Shown: positions 39,597 to 48,061 of the stretch, piece after piece
Position numbering within the stretch: the first letter of the stretch is position 1
How the letters are laid out: each line of letters begins with the position of its first letter
Assembly (NCBI RefSeq): GCF_026988555.1
Contig: NZ_JALSLB010000025.1
Location: 1-63,782 of the forward strand
DNA length: 63,782 nt
From: Thermococcus sp.
GTDB taxonomy: Archaea > Methanobacteriota_B > Thermococci > Thermococcales > Thermococcaceae
Direction: 5' to 3'
The notes under the pieces: generated by a model
What the model was told of the DNA's origin: nothing
Seen by the model: only the letters and a program-made list of their open reading frames with translations
Database searches by the model: none
Translations under genes and position numbers: made by a program

Positions 39597-40487
39597 CTAC
39601 CCAAGGATCTCCCCTTTTATCCTCTCAGCGATTTTTTTGAGCGCTTTCGATGCGCTGGACTCCGGGAAAGCCTCAACGATCGGCTTAAGCAGGCTCATGC
39701 TCCTCGGAATGGCCCCGTCATAGGGTATCTCGCCGAGTATCGGAATTCCCTCGGCTTCAGCCCAGTCCCTCAGGGCGGTGAAGCCCGGATTGATGTCCGC
39801 CTTGTTAACGATAAGGTAAGCCGGCTCCCTAAAGTGCTGGACGACCCTGTAGGCCCTCTGAACATCAGAGAGTGACGCCGGTGTGGGTTCAGCTATTAAT
39901 ATTGCCGCGTCAGCGCCCCCGAGGCTGGCTATAACCTGGCAGCCTATCCCTGCAGCACTGTCAACGATCATATGTTCCAGATTCATCTCTTCCATAATCC
40001 TCTTCGCCCACTCCTTCTCCTCGGTGACGAGCTTGCCGCTCTCCGGCCTTCCGACGTCCAGCTGTGCGGAGATTATCGGAAAGCCGTACCTGGTCGTGGC
40101 CTTCCGCACAACACCGGAGCGAACTTCCTCTAGAGTTATCGTGCCGGAGACGGGACAGACGAGACCGCAGACGTTGCAGCCCTCGCAGGTGAGCTCGTTT
40201 ACAACATAGTTGCCTTCATCATCGATGTAGATGCAGCCGTAGGGACACCTCTCCATGCAGATGCCACACTTTATGCAGCTCCCGGTCTCTATCCTCGCGA
40301 CTTTGGCACCTATGTGATCCCTCTCCTCCTCCCAGAGCTCCACACCGAGGAGAAGGCCAAGGTTCGGAGCCTCAGCATCGGCATCGACGGCTATCAACCC
40401 ATACTCGTCCTTCAAGAAGTAGAGAAGTGAGGCAGTTATCGTGCTCTTTCCGACGCCGCCCTTGCCGCTCGCAATCGCCAGTTGCAT
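39597..40487 (-). CDS. MinD/ParA-type ATPase with ferredoxin insert, second of a pair
   Basis: 296 residues. Deviant Walker A SGKGGVGKST at the N-terminus. Two 4Fe-4S cysteine motifs are inserted at about 65-115: CIKCGICMERCPYGC and CEGCNVCGLVCP. Related to the ATPase pair of the Desulfovibrio orange-protein (ORP) system and to Mrp/NBP35-like Fe-S or metal-cluster assembly ATPases. Its ATG shares one base with the TGA of the preceding paralogue, so translation is coupled. Likely joins it as a heterodimer in metal-cluster work; this is inference. Confidence 0.85.
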   Translation of the reverse strand: MQLAIASGKGGVGKSTITASLLYFLKDEYGLIAVDADAEAPNLGLLLGVELWEEERDHIGAKVARIETGSCIKCGICMERCPYGCIYIDDEGNYVVNELTCEGCNVCGLVCPVSGTITLEEVRSGVVRKATTRYGFPIISAQLDVGRPESGKLVTEEKEWAKRIMEEMNLEHMIVDSAAGIGCQVIASLGGADAAILIAEPTPASLSDVQRAYRVVQHFREPAYLIVNKADINPGFTALRDWAEAEGIPILGEIPYDGAIPRSMSLLKPIVEAFPESSASKALKKIAERIKGEILG

Positions 40488-41359
40488 CACTCATCACCCC
40501 CAAGGAACTCGAGTACCTTCCTGGCGAGTCCCCCAAATATTTGGGCTTCAGGGTACTCCGTCAGAACCACCGGCTTCCCCTCCACGTAGCTCCTCACGAT
40601 GTTCTCGCTGTAGGGGATCTCCGCGACAACCTCCGCCCTGTATTTATCTGCAAGCTCATAGACCCTCTCCTTCTCACCGAGGTCCGAGCGGTTGACGACC
40701 ACCCAGGTGGGCATCTCCATAAGGTTCCCGAGTTCAAGGATGAGCTCCGTGTCGTGGAGTCCAAGGGGTGTGGGTTCGGTAACGGCTATGAGAAGATCCG
40801 AGAATTCCACTGCCTTAGAAACCGTGTTCCCTGTTCCAGCAGCCGTATCTACAAGCAGAATCCCCTTCCGAAGCTCCTGTGCCTTTCTCTTGGCCGCAAC
40901 GACGAGCGGCATCGATCTCTCTTCGCCCTCCTTGAGCTTCCCGGTGACGAGGGTAAATCCGTAGGGCGTCTCCGTCACGTATGTATGACCTATGACTCGG
41001 AATGCTTCCTGAATAGCTCCTGGAACGGGGCACACTATCTCACAGGCCCTGCAACCCGAACAGAGGTTCGGCATGAGAAAGGGCGTCCCGTCCTTCAGTG
41101 TTATTATGGCGTGCTCCTCGCAGACCTCGGCGCACTTGCGGCATTTCGTACACTCAGAGTAGTCAAAGCGGGGCATGAACTGATCCACCGGCTCTTCATT
41201 GACAAGCTCGACGCCGAGCAAAAGGTGGTCGTTCGGTGCCTCAACGTCCAGATCAGCGAACGTCAGGTCGATTCCAAGGTTCTTGAGAGCTACTGCAAGG
41301 TTGATCGCAACGGTTGATTTCCCGGTCCCTCCCTTTCCACCGCTCACCGCTATCTGCAA
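40487..41359 (-). CDS. MinD/ParA-type ATPase with ferredoxin insert, first of a pair
   Basis: 290 residues, TTG start at 41359 preceded by CGGAGGTGAGAG. Deviant Walker A SGGKGGTGKST, and a two-cluster ferredoxin insert at about 70-115 (CTKCRKCAEVCEEHA, CSGCRACEIVCP). Paralogue of the gene that overlaps its end. A perfect TTAGG-N4-CCTAA operator lies 17-30 bases upstream, between a TATA box and the start, so repression by the same factor that controls nearby NifX genes is probable. Confidence 0.86.
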   Translation of the reverse strand: MQIAVSGGKGGTGKSTVAINLAVALKNLGIDLTFADLDVEAPNDHLLLGVELVNEEPVDQFMPRFDYSECTKCRKCAEVCEEHAIITLKDGTPFLMPNLCSGCRACEIVCPVPGAIQEAFRVIGHTYVTETPYGFTLVTGKLKEGEERSMPLVVAAKRKAQELRKGILLVDTAAGTGNTVSKAVEFSDLLIAVTEPTPLGLHDTELILELGNLMEMPTWVVVNRSDLGEKERVYELADKYRAEVVAEIPYSENIVRSYVEGKPVVLTEYPEAQIFGGLARKVLEFLGGDE

Positions 41360-41375
41360 ACTCTCACCTCCGGGG

Positions 41376-41389
41376 TTAGGGCAACCTAA
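41376..41389 (-). promoter_or_regulatory. Operator TTAGG-N4-CCTAA at the ATPase pair
   Basis: Perfect palindrome (spacer GCAA on the plus strand). In minus orientation a TATA-like AATTTAAAAG at about 41394-41403 is immediately upstream, so the operator covers the region from TATA to the expected transcription start. Confidence 0.75.
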
Positions 41390-41418
41390 TTCCTTTTAAA
41401 TTTTGTGCATAATCCCGT

Positions 41419-42366
41419 TCATTCCCTGCTCCTCAACTTCCTCATGTAAAACCTTCTGCCATTGTACTCGAGTTCTATGAGCCTGTCCTCAGCCAGAAGC
41501 CCCTCAACTACACTCCAGTCCGCGTTCGCCTTCCGCAGGAACTCCCTAACTGCTTCCTCACGCATCGGGTGAACGGCCGTGATGCTGAGCAGGTCTTCCT
41601 CGACGTTCCCGGTGAATGCAAAGGCGTTGCCCTCGTAGCCTATCAGGTACTCAACGTGCTCCTCACCCAGGGACTCTGCAAAGATCTGAAAGGCATGGTT
41701 TACGACCTCCTCCCCGGCAGGTTTCACCCAAGGCTCAGCCGGTGGCCTCGTGGGAACGGCTATGTAGACTTTATCCGGCTTCAGCTCCTTTAAAAATTCA
41801 GCTATCCGCTCAAACTCATCACCGTAGTCCACATCACCGATGAGCATCGTCTCCGTGACGAGCTTTCCATTGAACTCCCTACCAAAGTCGAGCATCCCAT
41901 CGAGGGCCTTTTCAAGGTTTAAACTCCTGTGCGGCCTGTCGATTCTCCTCCACAGCGTCTCGCTGACGGCATCCAACTTTAGTGAGACGAGGTCCAGCTT
42001 GAGGAGATCCTCCCTCACATCCTCACGCCAGATTAAAGAAGCGTTCGTGAGAGTGGCGAGCTTTATTCCAAGCTGTCCGATGAGGTCTATCTCCCTTCCG
42101 AGGTTGATGTCGAGGGTTGGCTCGCCGTCCGGTACAAAGGTTATGTAGTCTATCCTCTCGCCGCGCCCGATTGCCTCCTCGACTTTCTCAGAAACTTCCC
42201 TAAAAATCAGCTCTGGCTCGTAGAACGGTCTCCTTTCAATCTCCATCTTCAGGGTCTTCCCAATCTGGCAGTAGACGCAGGCGTAGGTGCAGATTTTGTC
42301 GGGGATGTTGTTCACCCCGAGACTGCGGCCAAGCCGCCTCGAAGGTACGGGTCCGAACGCTATCAT
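41419..42366 (-). CDS. Radical SAM protein (COG0731-like)
   Basis: 315 residues. The radical SAM cluster motif CTYACVYC (CxxxCxxC) is near the N-terminus, after FGPVPSRRLGRSLGVN, an N-terminal signature of this family. A winged-helix-like C-terminus follows (HPMREEAVREFL). The substrate is unknown. ATG at 42366 after GGTGGTGGT. Its promoter carries a perfect TTAGG-N4-CCTAA site shared with the divergent DUF364 gene, which ties it to the metal-cluster regulon. Confidence 0.82.
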   Translation of the reverse strand: MIAFGPVPSRRLGRSLGVNNIPDKICTYACVYCQIGKTLKMEIERRPFYEPELIFREVSEKVEEAIGRGERIDYITFVPDGEPTLDINLGREIDLIGQLGIKLATLTNASLIWREDVREDLLKLDLVSLKLDAVSETLWRRIDRPHRSLNLEKALDGMLDFGREFNGKLVTETMLIGDVDYGDEFERIAEFLKELKPDKVYIAVPTRPPAEPWVKPAGEEVVNHAFQIFAESLGEEHVEYLIGYEGNAFAFTGNVEEDLLSITAVHPMREEAVREFLRKANADWSVVEGLLAEDRLIELEYNGRRFYMRKLRSRE

Positions 42367-42379
42367 ACCACCACCAGAA

Positions 42380-42393
42380 TTAGGTAAACCTAA
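42380..42393. promoter_or_regulatory. Operator TTAGG-N4-CCTAA between radical SAM and DUF364 genes
   Basis: Perfect palindrome with spacer TAAA in a 65-base divergent intergenic region. On the minus side CTTATACG is a likely TATA box just upstream; on the plus side the site overlaps a TAAATACG TATA candidate. Confidence 0.75.
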
Positions 42394-42431
42394 ATACGTA
42401 TAAGCATTTTGAGGCAACCTTCATATACCGA

Positions 42432-43199
42432 ATGGTGGAATGTAGAACGGTGGTGGGTTTGTTCCTAAGCCGTATCAAAGGGAAAGCTCTGAAGCTTGCC
42501 GATGGTATTGAACTCGTGGATTTCGGCTTCGCCCTTCCGTACACGTGGGTTCTGGTGAGCGGACCTAAATGTAAAGCGCTGGGGGTTGCGATGACCCTAC
42601 CGGAGGAAGTCCAGCGCTACAGGAATCCGATAAGCGAGCCGTCAATTGATGCTTTCATAGAAAAGGCCGACAGTCTGAACGTGATAGAGAGAACCCTTGG
42701 CCTGGCTGCCATAAACGCGGTCTCTCAGTACCACATAGACCTGAACAACGCCCGGTGGGTTGATGTCCTTGAGCTCCTGCACGAGAACACTGAAAAAGTC
42801 GCATTAATAGGCAACATGCCGCCGCTGGCCGAGGCCCTGCGCGAGAGGGGCTTCAACGTTTTCGTCTTCGAGCGGAACGCCAGACTCTGGGACAGGGAAA
42901 CCTTTAGCGATGCCCTGGAGTATCATCTTCTACCGGAGATGGATGCAGTGATAGCGAGCGCGAGCTGCCTAGTCAATGGAACGATTAACATGCTCATCGA
43001 TAGGGCGAGGAAGGCAGAGCTCTTCATCCTTACGGGACCAACGGGCCAGCTTCTCCCGGAGTTTCTAAGGGGAACGCGCGTTACACACCTAGCCGCGATG
43101 AAGGTTGTCGATATGGAGAGGGCCCTTCTCGGTCTCAAGCTCGGTTCTTTCAAGGGCTTTGAAGACGGGAACAGGAAGTACGTGGTGGAGGTGCCGTGA
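42432..43199 (+). CDS. DUF364/DUF4213-type putative metal-chelation protein
   Basis: 255 residues. The N-terminal domain resembles the enolase-N-like DUF4213 and the C-terminal part (about 115-250) the Rossmann-like DUF364 (VALIGNMPPLAEALRERG, SASCLVNGTI, LTGPTGQLLPE). The family is linked to heavy-metal chelation and often sits near molybdate or other metal transport genes. The ATG at 42432 is close to the expected transcription start and lacks a clear upstream ribosome binding site, so the start is uncertain. Confidence 0.68.
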   Translation: MVECRTVVGLFLSRIKGKALKLADGIELVDFGFALPYTWVLVSGPKCKALGVAMTLPEEVQRYRNPISEPSIDAFIEKADSLNVIERTLGLAAINAVSQYHIDLNNARWVDVLELLHENTEKVALIGNMPPLAEALRERGFNVFVFERNARLWDRETFSDALEYHLLPEMDAVIASASCLVNGTINMLIDRARKAELFILTGPTGQLLPEFLRGTRVTHLAAMKVVDMERALLGLKLGSFKGFEDGNRKYVVEVP

Positions 43200-43228
43200 T
43201 CGACGAGTACAGCCATGGCACCGGCTTT

Positions 43229-43666
43229 TCAGTCGTATTTCCTTCTGGTGGCCTCGTCACAGATGACGTACTTCAGTTTTTCCTCCCAGTCGGGTGAGTC
43301 CCACGTGCCCAAAGCTCTGTGGGTCGTGTAGTATTTCTGAGGTATTGGATGGGTTCCAAGGACGACCTTGAGGCCGTATTTCTCCTCGATGAACCTCTTA
43401 AAATAGTCTATCCAGGGACAGGGTGGATAGCCCACCAGAAAGCCCGTCGCAAGGTGTATCACCTCGGCACCGTTCTTCTTCATCTCCGCTGGGGCATACT
43501 CGATGTTCCCTCCAGGGCAGCCCCCGCAGGTGGTGTACCCGACAACCTCAACATCCTGCCCCTTGTAAATGCTGAAGGCCCCCTCGCGTTCCCTCAGCGC
43601 CCTAAAACACTTGCCGCCCGCACAGGTGCGGTAGCGGTCACAAATTATAATCCCAATCTTCACCAT
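43229..43666 (-). CDS. CGGC-domain protein
   Basis: 145 residues. The CGGC motif is in YTTCGGCPGG, with further cysteines in IICDRYRTCAGGKCF and YPPCPW, suggesting metal or Fe-S binding. The CGGC family (PF08821) is small and uncharacterised. ATG at 43666 after GGGAGATG. It sits between the DUF364 gene and the molybdate-type transporter, in the metal cluster. Confidence 0.75.
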   Translation of the reverse strand: MVKIGIIICDRYRTCAGGKCFRALREREGAFSIYKGQDVEVVGYTTCGGCPGGNIEYAPAEMKKNGAEVIHLATGFLVGYPPCPWIDYFKRFIEEKYGLKVVLGTHPIPQKYYTTHRALGTWDSPDWEEKLKYVICDEATRRKYD

Positions 43667-43790
43667 TTTCGGCATCTCCCTAAATGCCCAGACAGACATC
43701 TTAATAAAAAAGTTGGCTTAAAGTTTTTGCCTGGATATCCTTTTGCTCATCCGCGAATTTGAAGATAAAAACAACCACACCTTCACGAAC

Positions 43791-43950
43791 CTACCGTAAT
43801 CCTACCCTCGGAAGCTTGTGAACGTTTCGCTCCAGCCACCCTAGGGGCCTAATGCCAAACTCCGGCACGTATAGCTTTATGTCGAGAAGAGGAGTCCCAT
43901 CAACGAGGTGGAAGCGGTAAACTAATCCAGAAGTACGCACGTTGGTTAAG
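43791..43950 (-). pseudogene. Remnant of a TrmO/TsaA-like tRNA methyltransferase gene (C-terminal end)
   Basis: In the 350-base gap before the transporter operon the minus strand reads, without stops for about 50 codons: VYRFHLVDGTPLLDIKLYVP, then EFGIRPLGWLERN, ending at a TAG at 43791. The DGTPLLDIKxYxPE pattern is the hallmark of the TsaA/TrmO family. Only the C-terminal portion remains and no start or ribosome binding site precedes it. Coordinates at the 5' end are approximate. Confidence 0.6.
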
Positions 43951-43980
43951 CTATTTTGTTTTACTTTAAGCCATTTTATT
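43946..43980. repeat. Two 15-base direct repeats upstream of the transporter operon
   Basis: TTAAGCTATTTTGTT (43946-43960) and TTAAGCCATTTTATT (43966-43980) match at 13 of 15 bases with a period of exactly 20 bases. They lie just upstream of a TATA-like GTTTAAATT at about 43988-43996, an arrangement that fits an activator or metal-sensing regulator binding on one DNA face. Confidence 0.5.
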
Positions 43981-44028
43981 TACGCAAACGTTTAAATTCG
44001 AACTTCAGACTTCTTCTTGGGTGGTCTA

Positions 44029-44841
44029 ATGAAGAACGTTAAAGCCCCCTTCCTCGTTCTGGTTCTTATCGGCGCCGTCATCGGCGCCGGCTGTATAAGC
44101 TCCGCACACGCCTCAACGAAGGGGAAACCCTTTGAAGGTCAGACCCTCACCGTCTGCTCCGGAGCGGGTCTAATGAAGCCGATGAACGGGCTGATAAGCC
44201 TCTTCGAGAACGAGACTGGCGCGAAGGTCGAAGTGCACTACGGCGGGAGCAGCGAAGTCTTTGGCGTCCTGCAGACGACCTGCGGCTGCGATGTCTTCAT
44301 CCCAGGGGCCTGGTACTACACGGAGGGGGCGATGAAGAAGGGCTACATCCTCAACAGCACAGTTAGAAACGTCACGGAGCACGTTCCGGTCATAGCGGTT
44401 CCGAAGGGCAATCCAAAGGGGATTCACTCCCTTGAAGACCTCGCGAAGCCGGGGGTTAGAGTCGTCCTCGGCGACCCGAAGGCCTGCGCCATCGGCAAGG
44501 TCGCCAAGAAGATACTCGAGAAGAACGGCCTCTGGGATGAAGTGAAGCCTAACGTCGTGGTTTTCACACCGACTGTTAATCAGATTCTCATCTACATATC
44601 CACTGGACAGGCCGATGCTGCGATAATCTGGGAGGACATGGTTACGTGGGCCCAAGCAAAGGGCAAAATCGAAGTTATCCAAATACCTGGAGAACAGAAC
44701 TCGATTAAGACAATTCCAACCGCGGTAACAACCTGTGCAAAGAAGGACGGCCACGTTGAGGTGGCGAAGGCCTTCAACGAGTTCGTAGCGAACCATACAG
44801 AAATCTGGGAGAAGTGGGGGTTCAGGCCGTGGAAAGGCTGA
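44029..44841 (+). CDS. Molybdate/tungstate-type substrate-binding lipoprotein (ModA-like)
   Basis: 270 residues. An N-terminal signal ends in a lipobox (IGAGCISS), then a ModA-type domain starts at FEGQTLTVCSGAGL. The mature protein has several cysteines (TVCSG, TTCGCD, KACAIG, TTCAKK) that are not typical of ModA. The Tyr common near the ligand in ModA is replaced in AAIIWEDMV. The ligand could be molybdate, tungstate or a thio-form; the neighbouring ModD gene supports Mo/W. ATG at 44029 after GGGTGGTCT. Confidence 0.78.
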   Translation: MKNVKAPFLVLVLIGAVIGAGCISSAHASTKGKPFEGQTLTVCSGAGLMKPMNGLISLFENETGAKVEVHYGGSSEVFGVLQTTCGCDVFIPGAWYYTEGAMKKGYILNSTVRNVTEHVPVIAVPKGNPKGIHSLEDLAKPGVRVVLGDPKACAIGKVAKKILEKNGLWDEVKPNVVVFTPTVNQILIYISTGQADAAIIWEDMVTWAQAKGKIEVIQIPGEQNSIKTIPTAVTTCAKKDGHVEVAKAFNEFVANHTEIWEKWGFRPWKG

Positions 44842-45626
44842 GCTTCAGGGCTTTGACCGTTTTCATAGCCTTCCTCTTCACGTTTTTTCTCTTCATGGCG
44901 ATAGCAACCCTCTTCTTCGTGCCCGGACCGGGAGAAATCCTTGAGGCGCTAAAATCGGAGGAGATGGTTTACTCACTCAAGCTCTCGCTCATAACGGCAT
45001 CGATCTCAACCCTCCTCGTCATCCTCATCGGAATCCCCATTGGCTATGCCCTCTCTCGCTTTGAGTTCCGGGGGAAGAGCGCCGTTAAATCAATCATTGA
45101 CCTTCCGATGGCATTTCCGGAGCTCGTCCTTGGCTTGGCACTGCTCCTCCTCTTCGGCAGGACTGCCATCGGAGAAACCCTCAGCGACCTTGGGGTGAAG
45201 ATAGTCTTCACAAAGCTTGGCATTGTTGTGGCCCAGTTCTTCACTGCCCTGCCCTACGCAGTCAGGGTGATCTACACAGCCTTCGAGGGGGTAAGCCCGC
45301 GCTACGAGCTCGTCGCGAGGAGCCTCGGCTACTCCGAGTTCGAGACCTTTAAAAGGGTTACCCTACCTATGGCCAAGGAGGGCCTTTTTGCCTCGACAAT
45401 AATCTCGTTCGCGCGCTCGATGGGCGCCTTCGGGGCCGTGCTCATCTTGGCTGGTGGGAGCTACATGAACACCGAGATACTGCCGGTGACGCTTTACCTG
45501 AACCTCTCCTACGGCAACATTGGTATGGCAATAACAAGCGGAATAGTCCTCGTCATGGTCTCGTTCCTCGCGATACTCCTCTTCGAGAGGCTGGAGGGTG
45601 GCAAGCATGGCTCTGTTAGAGGTTGA
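44829..45626 (+). CDS. Molybdate/tungstate-type ABC permease (ModB-like)
   Basis: 265 residues with about six membrane segments; the permease motif EAA-like loop is around YELVARSLGYSEFETFKRVTLP. GTG start at 44829 overlaps the end of the binding-protein gene. It overlaps the ATPase gene by 20 bases. Part of a four-gene transport operon. Confidence 0.82.
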   Translation: MERLSFRALTVFIAFLFTFFLFMAIATLFFVPGPGEILEALKSEEMVYSLKLSLITASISTLLVILIGIPIGYALSRFEFRGKSAVKSIIDLPMAFPELVLGLALLLLFGRTAIGETLSDLGVKIVFTKLGIVVAQFFTALPYAVRVIYTAFEGVSPRYELVARSLGYSEFETFKRVTLPMAKEGLFASTIISFARSMGAFGAVLILAGGSYMNTEILPVTLYLNLSYGNIGMAITSGIVLVMVSFLAILLFERLEGGKHGSVRG

Positions 45627-46659
45627 AAGCCTGGGCATAGACCTTGGAGACTTCCACCTCAGGGACATCTCGCTCTCGGTTGAGGAGGGGGATTACCTGA
45701 CGGTCATCGGGCCAACTGGGGCAGGAAAATCCATCCTCCTTGAGGCCATTGCTGGCTTTTATCCCCTCCTATCCGGCAGGGTGATCCTCGACGGCCGGGA
45801 CGTGACGAAAGAACCGCCGGAACAGAGAGGGATAAGCATAGTCTATCAGGACTACATGCTCTTCCCCCACCTGAGTGTTTTCGACAACATTGCCTTCGGC
45901 CTTAGAAAGAGACTCTTCAAGGGAGAACTCGAGAGAGAGGTGCGAACCATAGCTGGGGAGCTCCACATTGAGCATATTCTCCACCGGAAGCCCGGAACGC
46001 TGAGCGGTGGAGAGCAGCAACGTGTTGCCCTCGCGAGGGCCCTCGTCGTCAGGCCTAAGGTCCTCCTCATGGACGAGCCCTTCTCCGCTCTGGACGCAAA
46101 AACGAGGGAGAGGCTCCGCTCGCTGGTGAAGGGGGTCATAGCTGAATACGGCACGACGGTGATCCACGTCACCCACGACTTCGAGGACGTTTTTGCCCTG
46201 GCAAAGCACGTCGCGGTGATGAGGGAAGGGAGAATCATTCAGTTTGGAACACCTGAGGAGGTCTTCTCAAGACCCGGAGATGAGTTCATAGCCGGCTTCG
46301 TCGGGACGAACCTGCTCTGGGGGAATGTCACCGGGAGGAAGGGCGGACTCACCGTGGTTAAGGTCGGCGACGTAATCCTATATACCTCGGACGGATCGGA
46401 TGGGGAGGTTATCCTCTCCCTACGGCCGGAGGAGATTATAGTCGCGAGGGAGCCCGGTGAGTGCTCGGCCCAGAACGTGGTTCCAGTAATGGTTGAGTCC
46501 ATGGAAAGGCGGGGCCAGCTTGTCTGGCTGAGCCTTTCGCTGGACGGTCTCTCCCTCCGCGCCGTTGTAACCCCGAACGCGGTGGAGCTCATGGGGATAA
46601 AGCCTGGGAGGAGGTTCTACGCCCTCTTCAAAGCGAGCGCCCTGAGGGTGATAAAATGA
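45607..46659 (+). CDS. Molybdate/tungstate-type ABC ATPase (ModC-like)
   Basis: 350 residues. Walker A GPTGAGKSI, signature LSGGEQQRVALARAL, Walker B VLLMDEPFSAL, and H-loop VTHD are intact. The C-terminal third (about 235-350) is a TOBE-like oxyanion-binding regulatory region. ATG at 45607 after GGAGGGTGGCAAGC. Its stop overlaps the ATG of modD (ATGA). Confidence 0.86.
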   Translation: MALLEVESLGIDLGDFHLRDISLSVEEGDYLTVIGPTGAGKSILLEAIAGFYPLLSGRVILDGRDVTKEPPEQRGISIVYQDYMLFPHLSVFDNIAFGLRKRLFKGELEREVRTIAGELHIEHILHRKPGTLSGGEQQRVALARALVVRPKVLLMDEPFSALDAKTRERLRSLVKGVIAEYGTTVIHVTHDFEDVFALAKHVAVMREGRIIQFGTPEEVFSRPGDEFIAGFVGTNLLWGNVTGRKGGLTVVKVGDVILYTSDGSDGEVILSLRPEEIIVAREPGECSAQNVVPVMVESMERRGQLVWLSLSLDGLSLRAVVTPNAVELMGIKPGRRFYALFKASALRVIK

Positions 46660-47453
46660 ACCTGGTGAGGCTCTTTGAGCTGTACCTAGATGAGGACTGC
46701 CCCTACTTCGACGAGACGACCGAGCTCCTTGGGGTTAAGGGAGCGGGAGTAATGAGGATAATCTCCAGGGAAGGTGGAGTCTCGGCCTGCACCGAGGAGC
46801 TTTCCTGTTTTCTTTCCTCCCTCGGTCTGAACGTCGAGTCACTCCCGAGCGGGGGTGAATTTGAACCCGGTTCAACGATCCTGCGCGCCGAAGGCGACCT
46901 GAGAACGCTCTTCAGGGTCTGGCGCGTCTCTCAGACGTTCCTCTCGATAACCTGCGCGATAGCGACGGAGACGAAGAGACTCGTAGAGCTCGCGAGGAAG
47001 ACCAACCCGAACGTCATCGTTGCGACGACGCGCAAGACCCACCCCGGGATGAGGTACTTCGAGATTAAAGCCGTTAGGGCTGGAGGGGGTGAGGTTCACA
47101 GGAACTCCCTCAGCGACTCGATACTCGTGACGCAGAACCACCTCCGCGTCGCCCGCCGGCTCGGAAAGCTAAAGGCACTCAAGAAGGTCGAACTAGAGCC
47201 GAGGACTGCTGGGGAGACCGTGGAGTATGCCAAGACCGTTGACGTTATACTCCTCGACCATTTCTCACTTGAAGAGCTCAGGGAACTCGTCCCGACGCTG
47301 AGGAAGCTGAACCCATCACTTGAGATAGCCGTCGCCGGCGACATCAACGCCCGGAACATAGTGGAGTACGCAGAGATTGCAGACGTAATCATCACGAGCG
47401 CGCCTTACTACGCCAGACCCCTCGACCTGACGATGAGGATTGAGAGGGAGTGA
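46656..47453 (+). CDS. modD: ModD-like protein (NadC paralogue)
   Basis: 265 residues of the quinolinate phosphoribosyltransferase fold. VATTRKTHPGMRYFEIKAV and the barrel end VDVILLDHFSLEEL are typical. Located as the last gene of the transporter operon with a 4-base overlap, which is the context of ModD, a protein tied to molybdenum use but of uncertain reaction. A true NadC is less likely because no nadA or nadB is nearby. Confidence 0.78.
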   Translation: MNLVRLFELYLDEDCPYFDETTELLGVKGAGVMRIISREGGVSACTEELSCFLSSLGLNVESLPSGGEFEPGSTILRAEGDLRTLFRVWRVSQTFLSITCAIATETKRLVELARKTNPNVIVATTRKTHPGMRYFEIKAVRAGGGEVHRNSLSDSILVTQNHLRVARRLGKLKALKKVELEPRTAGETVEYAKTVDVILLDHFSLEELRELVPTLRKLNPSLEIAVAGDINARNIVEYAEIADVIITSAPYYARPLDLTMRIERE

Positions 47454-47527
47454 AAGCTTACGATTCTAGCAGGGTTTAAACCTCCGGAGAAGTCTTTGGG
47501 GATAGGAACAAGAAGCGTCTTGAACCT

Positions 47528-48061
47528 TTAGAATCCAAGGAACCGGGAAAGTGCCTTGAAGAACTCTGTCTTCCTGCCCTGCTCCGTTACGAAGTGGAGA
47601 ACCCTCAGCTCTTCGAGGGTCTCGCCGTCAATGCTTACCTTTCTGCCCGCTTCCTCCACGTTCCTGCTTTCGGCAAGTGCTCTAACGACTTTCCAGCCTT
47701 CTGGAAAGAGGCCGTTGAAGTATTGCTTAAGCCACTTCCCACCAATCGAACGGGTGAAGAGCTCCCCCTCTCGCGAGAGTTTGTAATAGGTGTGGTGCTT
47801 GTGAACCTCAAAGGCCTTCTTGAAGCGTGCTTTGCTCCGCTTTATCGCGCTTCCAGAATCGCGTTCAACGAGCCCGAGCTCGATTAAATCGTCTATCGCG
47901 TCGTTTATTAGTTCGACCGAAAGGCCGCTCATCTTCCCCATCATCCTGGCGTAATCGACTCCAGCTTTCCTGAGGTGAAACAGAACGTAGAGGTGAACCG
48001 GGGGGAGCTCAAATCCTCGGGAGGAACCTGCCCGTTCTTTTGACGTAGCTTCTCCACTCAT
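47528..48061 (-). CDS. Winged-helix regulator-like protein (DUF2250 type)
   Basis: 177 residues. About residues 20-80 look like a winged HTH (FELPPVHLYVLFHLRKAG ... LSVELINDAIDDLIELGLVER). A basic middle part and a C-terminal helical domain follow. The ATG at 48061 lies 53 bases inside the preceding methyltransferase gene, so the two are coupled. A candidate regulator of the surrounding metal genes; no direct evidence. Confidence 0.62.
   Translation of the reverse strand: MSGEATSKERAGSSRGFELPPVHLYVLFHLRKAGVDYARMMGKMSGLSVELINDAIDDLIELGLVERDSGSAIKRSKARFKKAFEVHKHHTYYKLSREGELFTRSIGGKWLKQYFNGLFPEGWKVVRALAESRNVEEAGRKVSIDGETLEELRVLHFVTEQGRKTEFFKALSRFLGF

Noticed and set aside
43838-43852. CCTAGGGGCCTAA as another regulon operator
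   Set aside because: Spacing between half-sites is two bases rather than four, and it falls inside the TsaA-like remnant.
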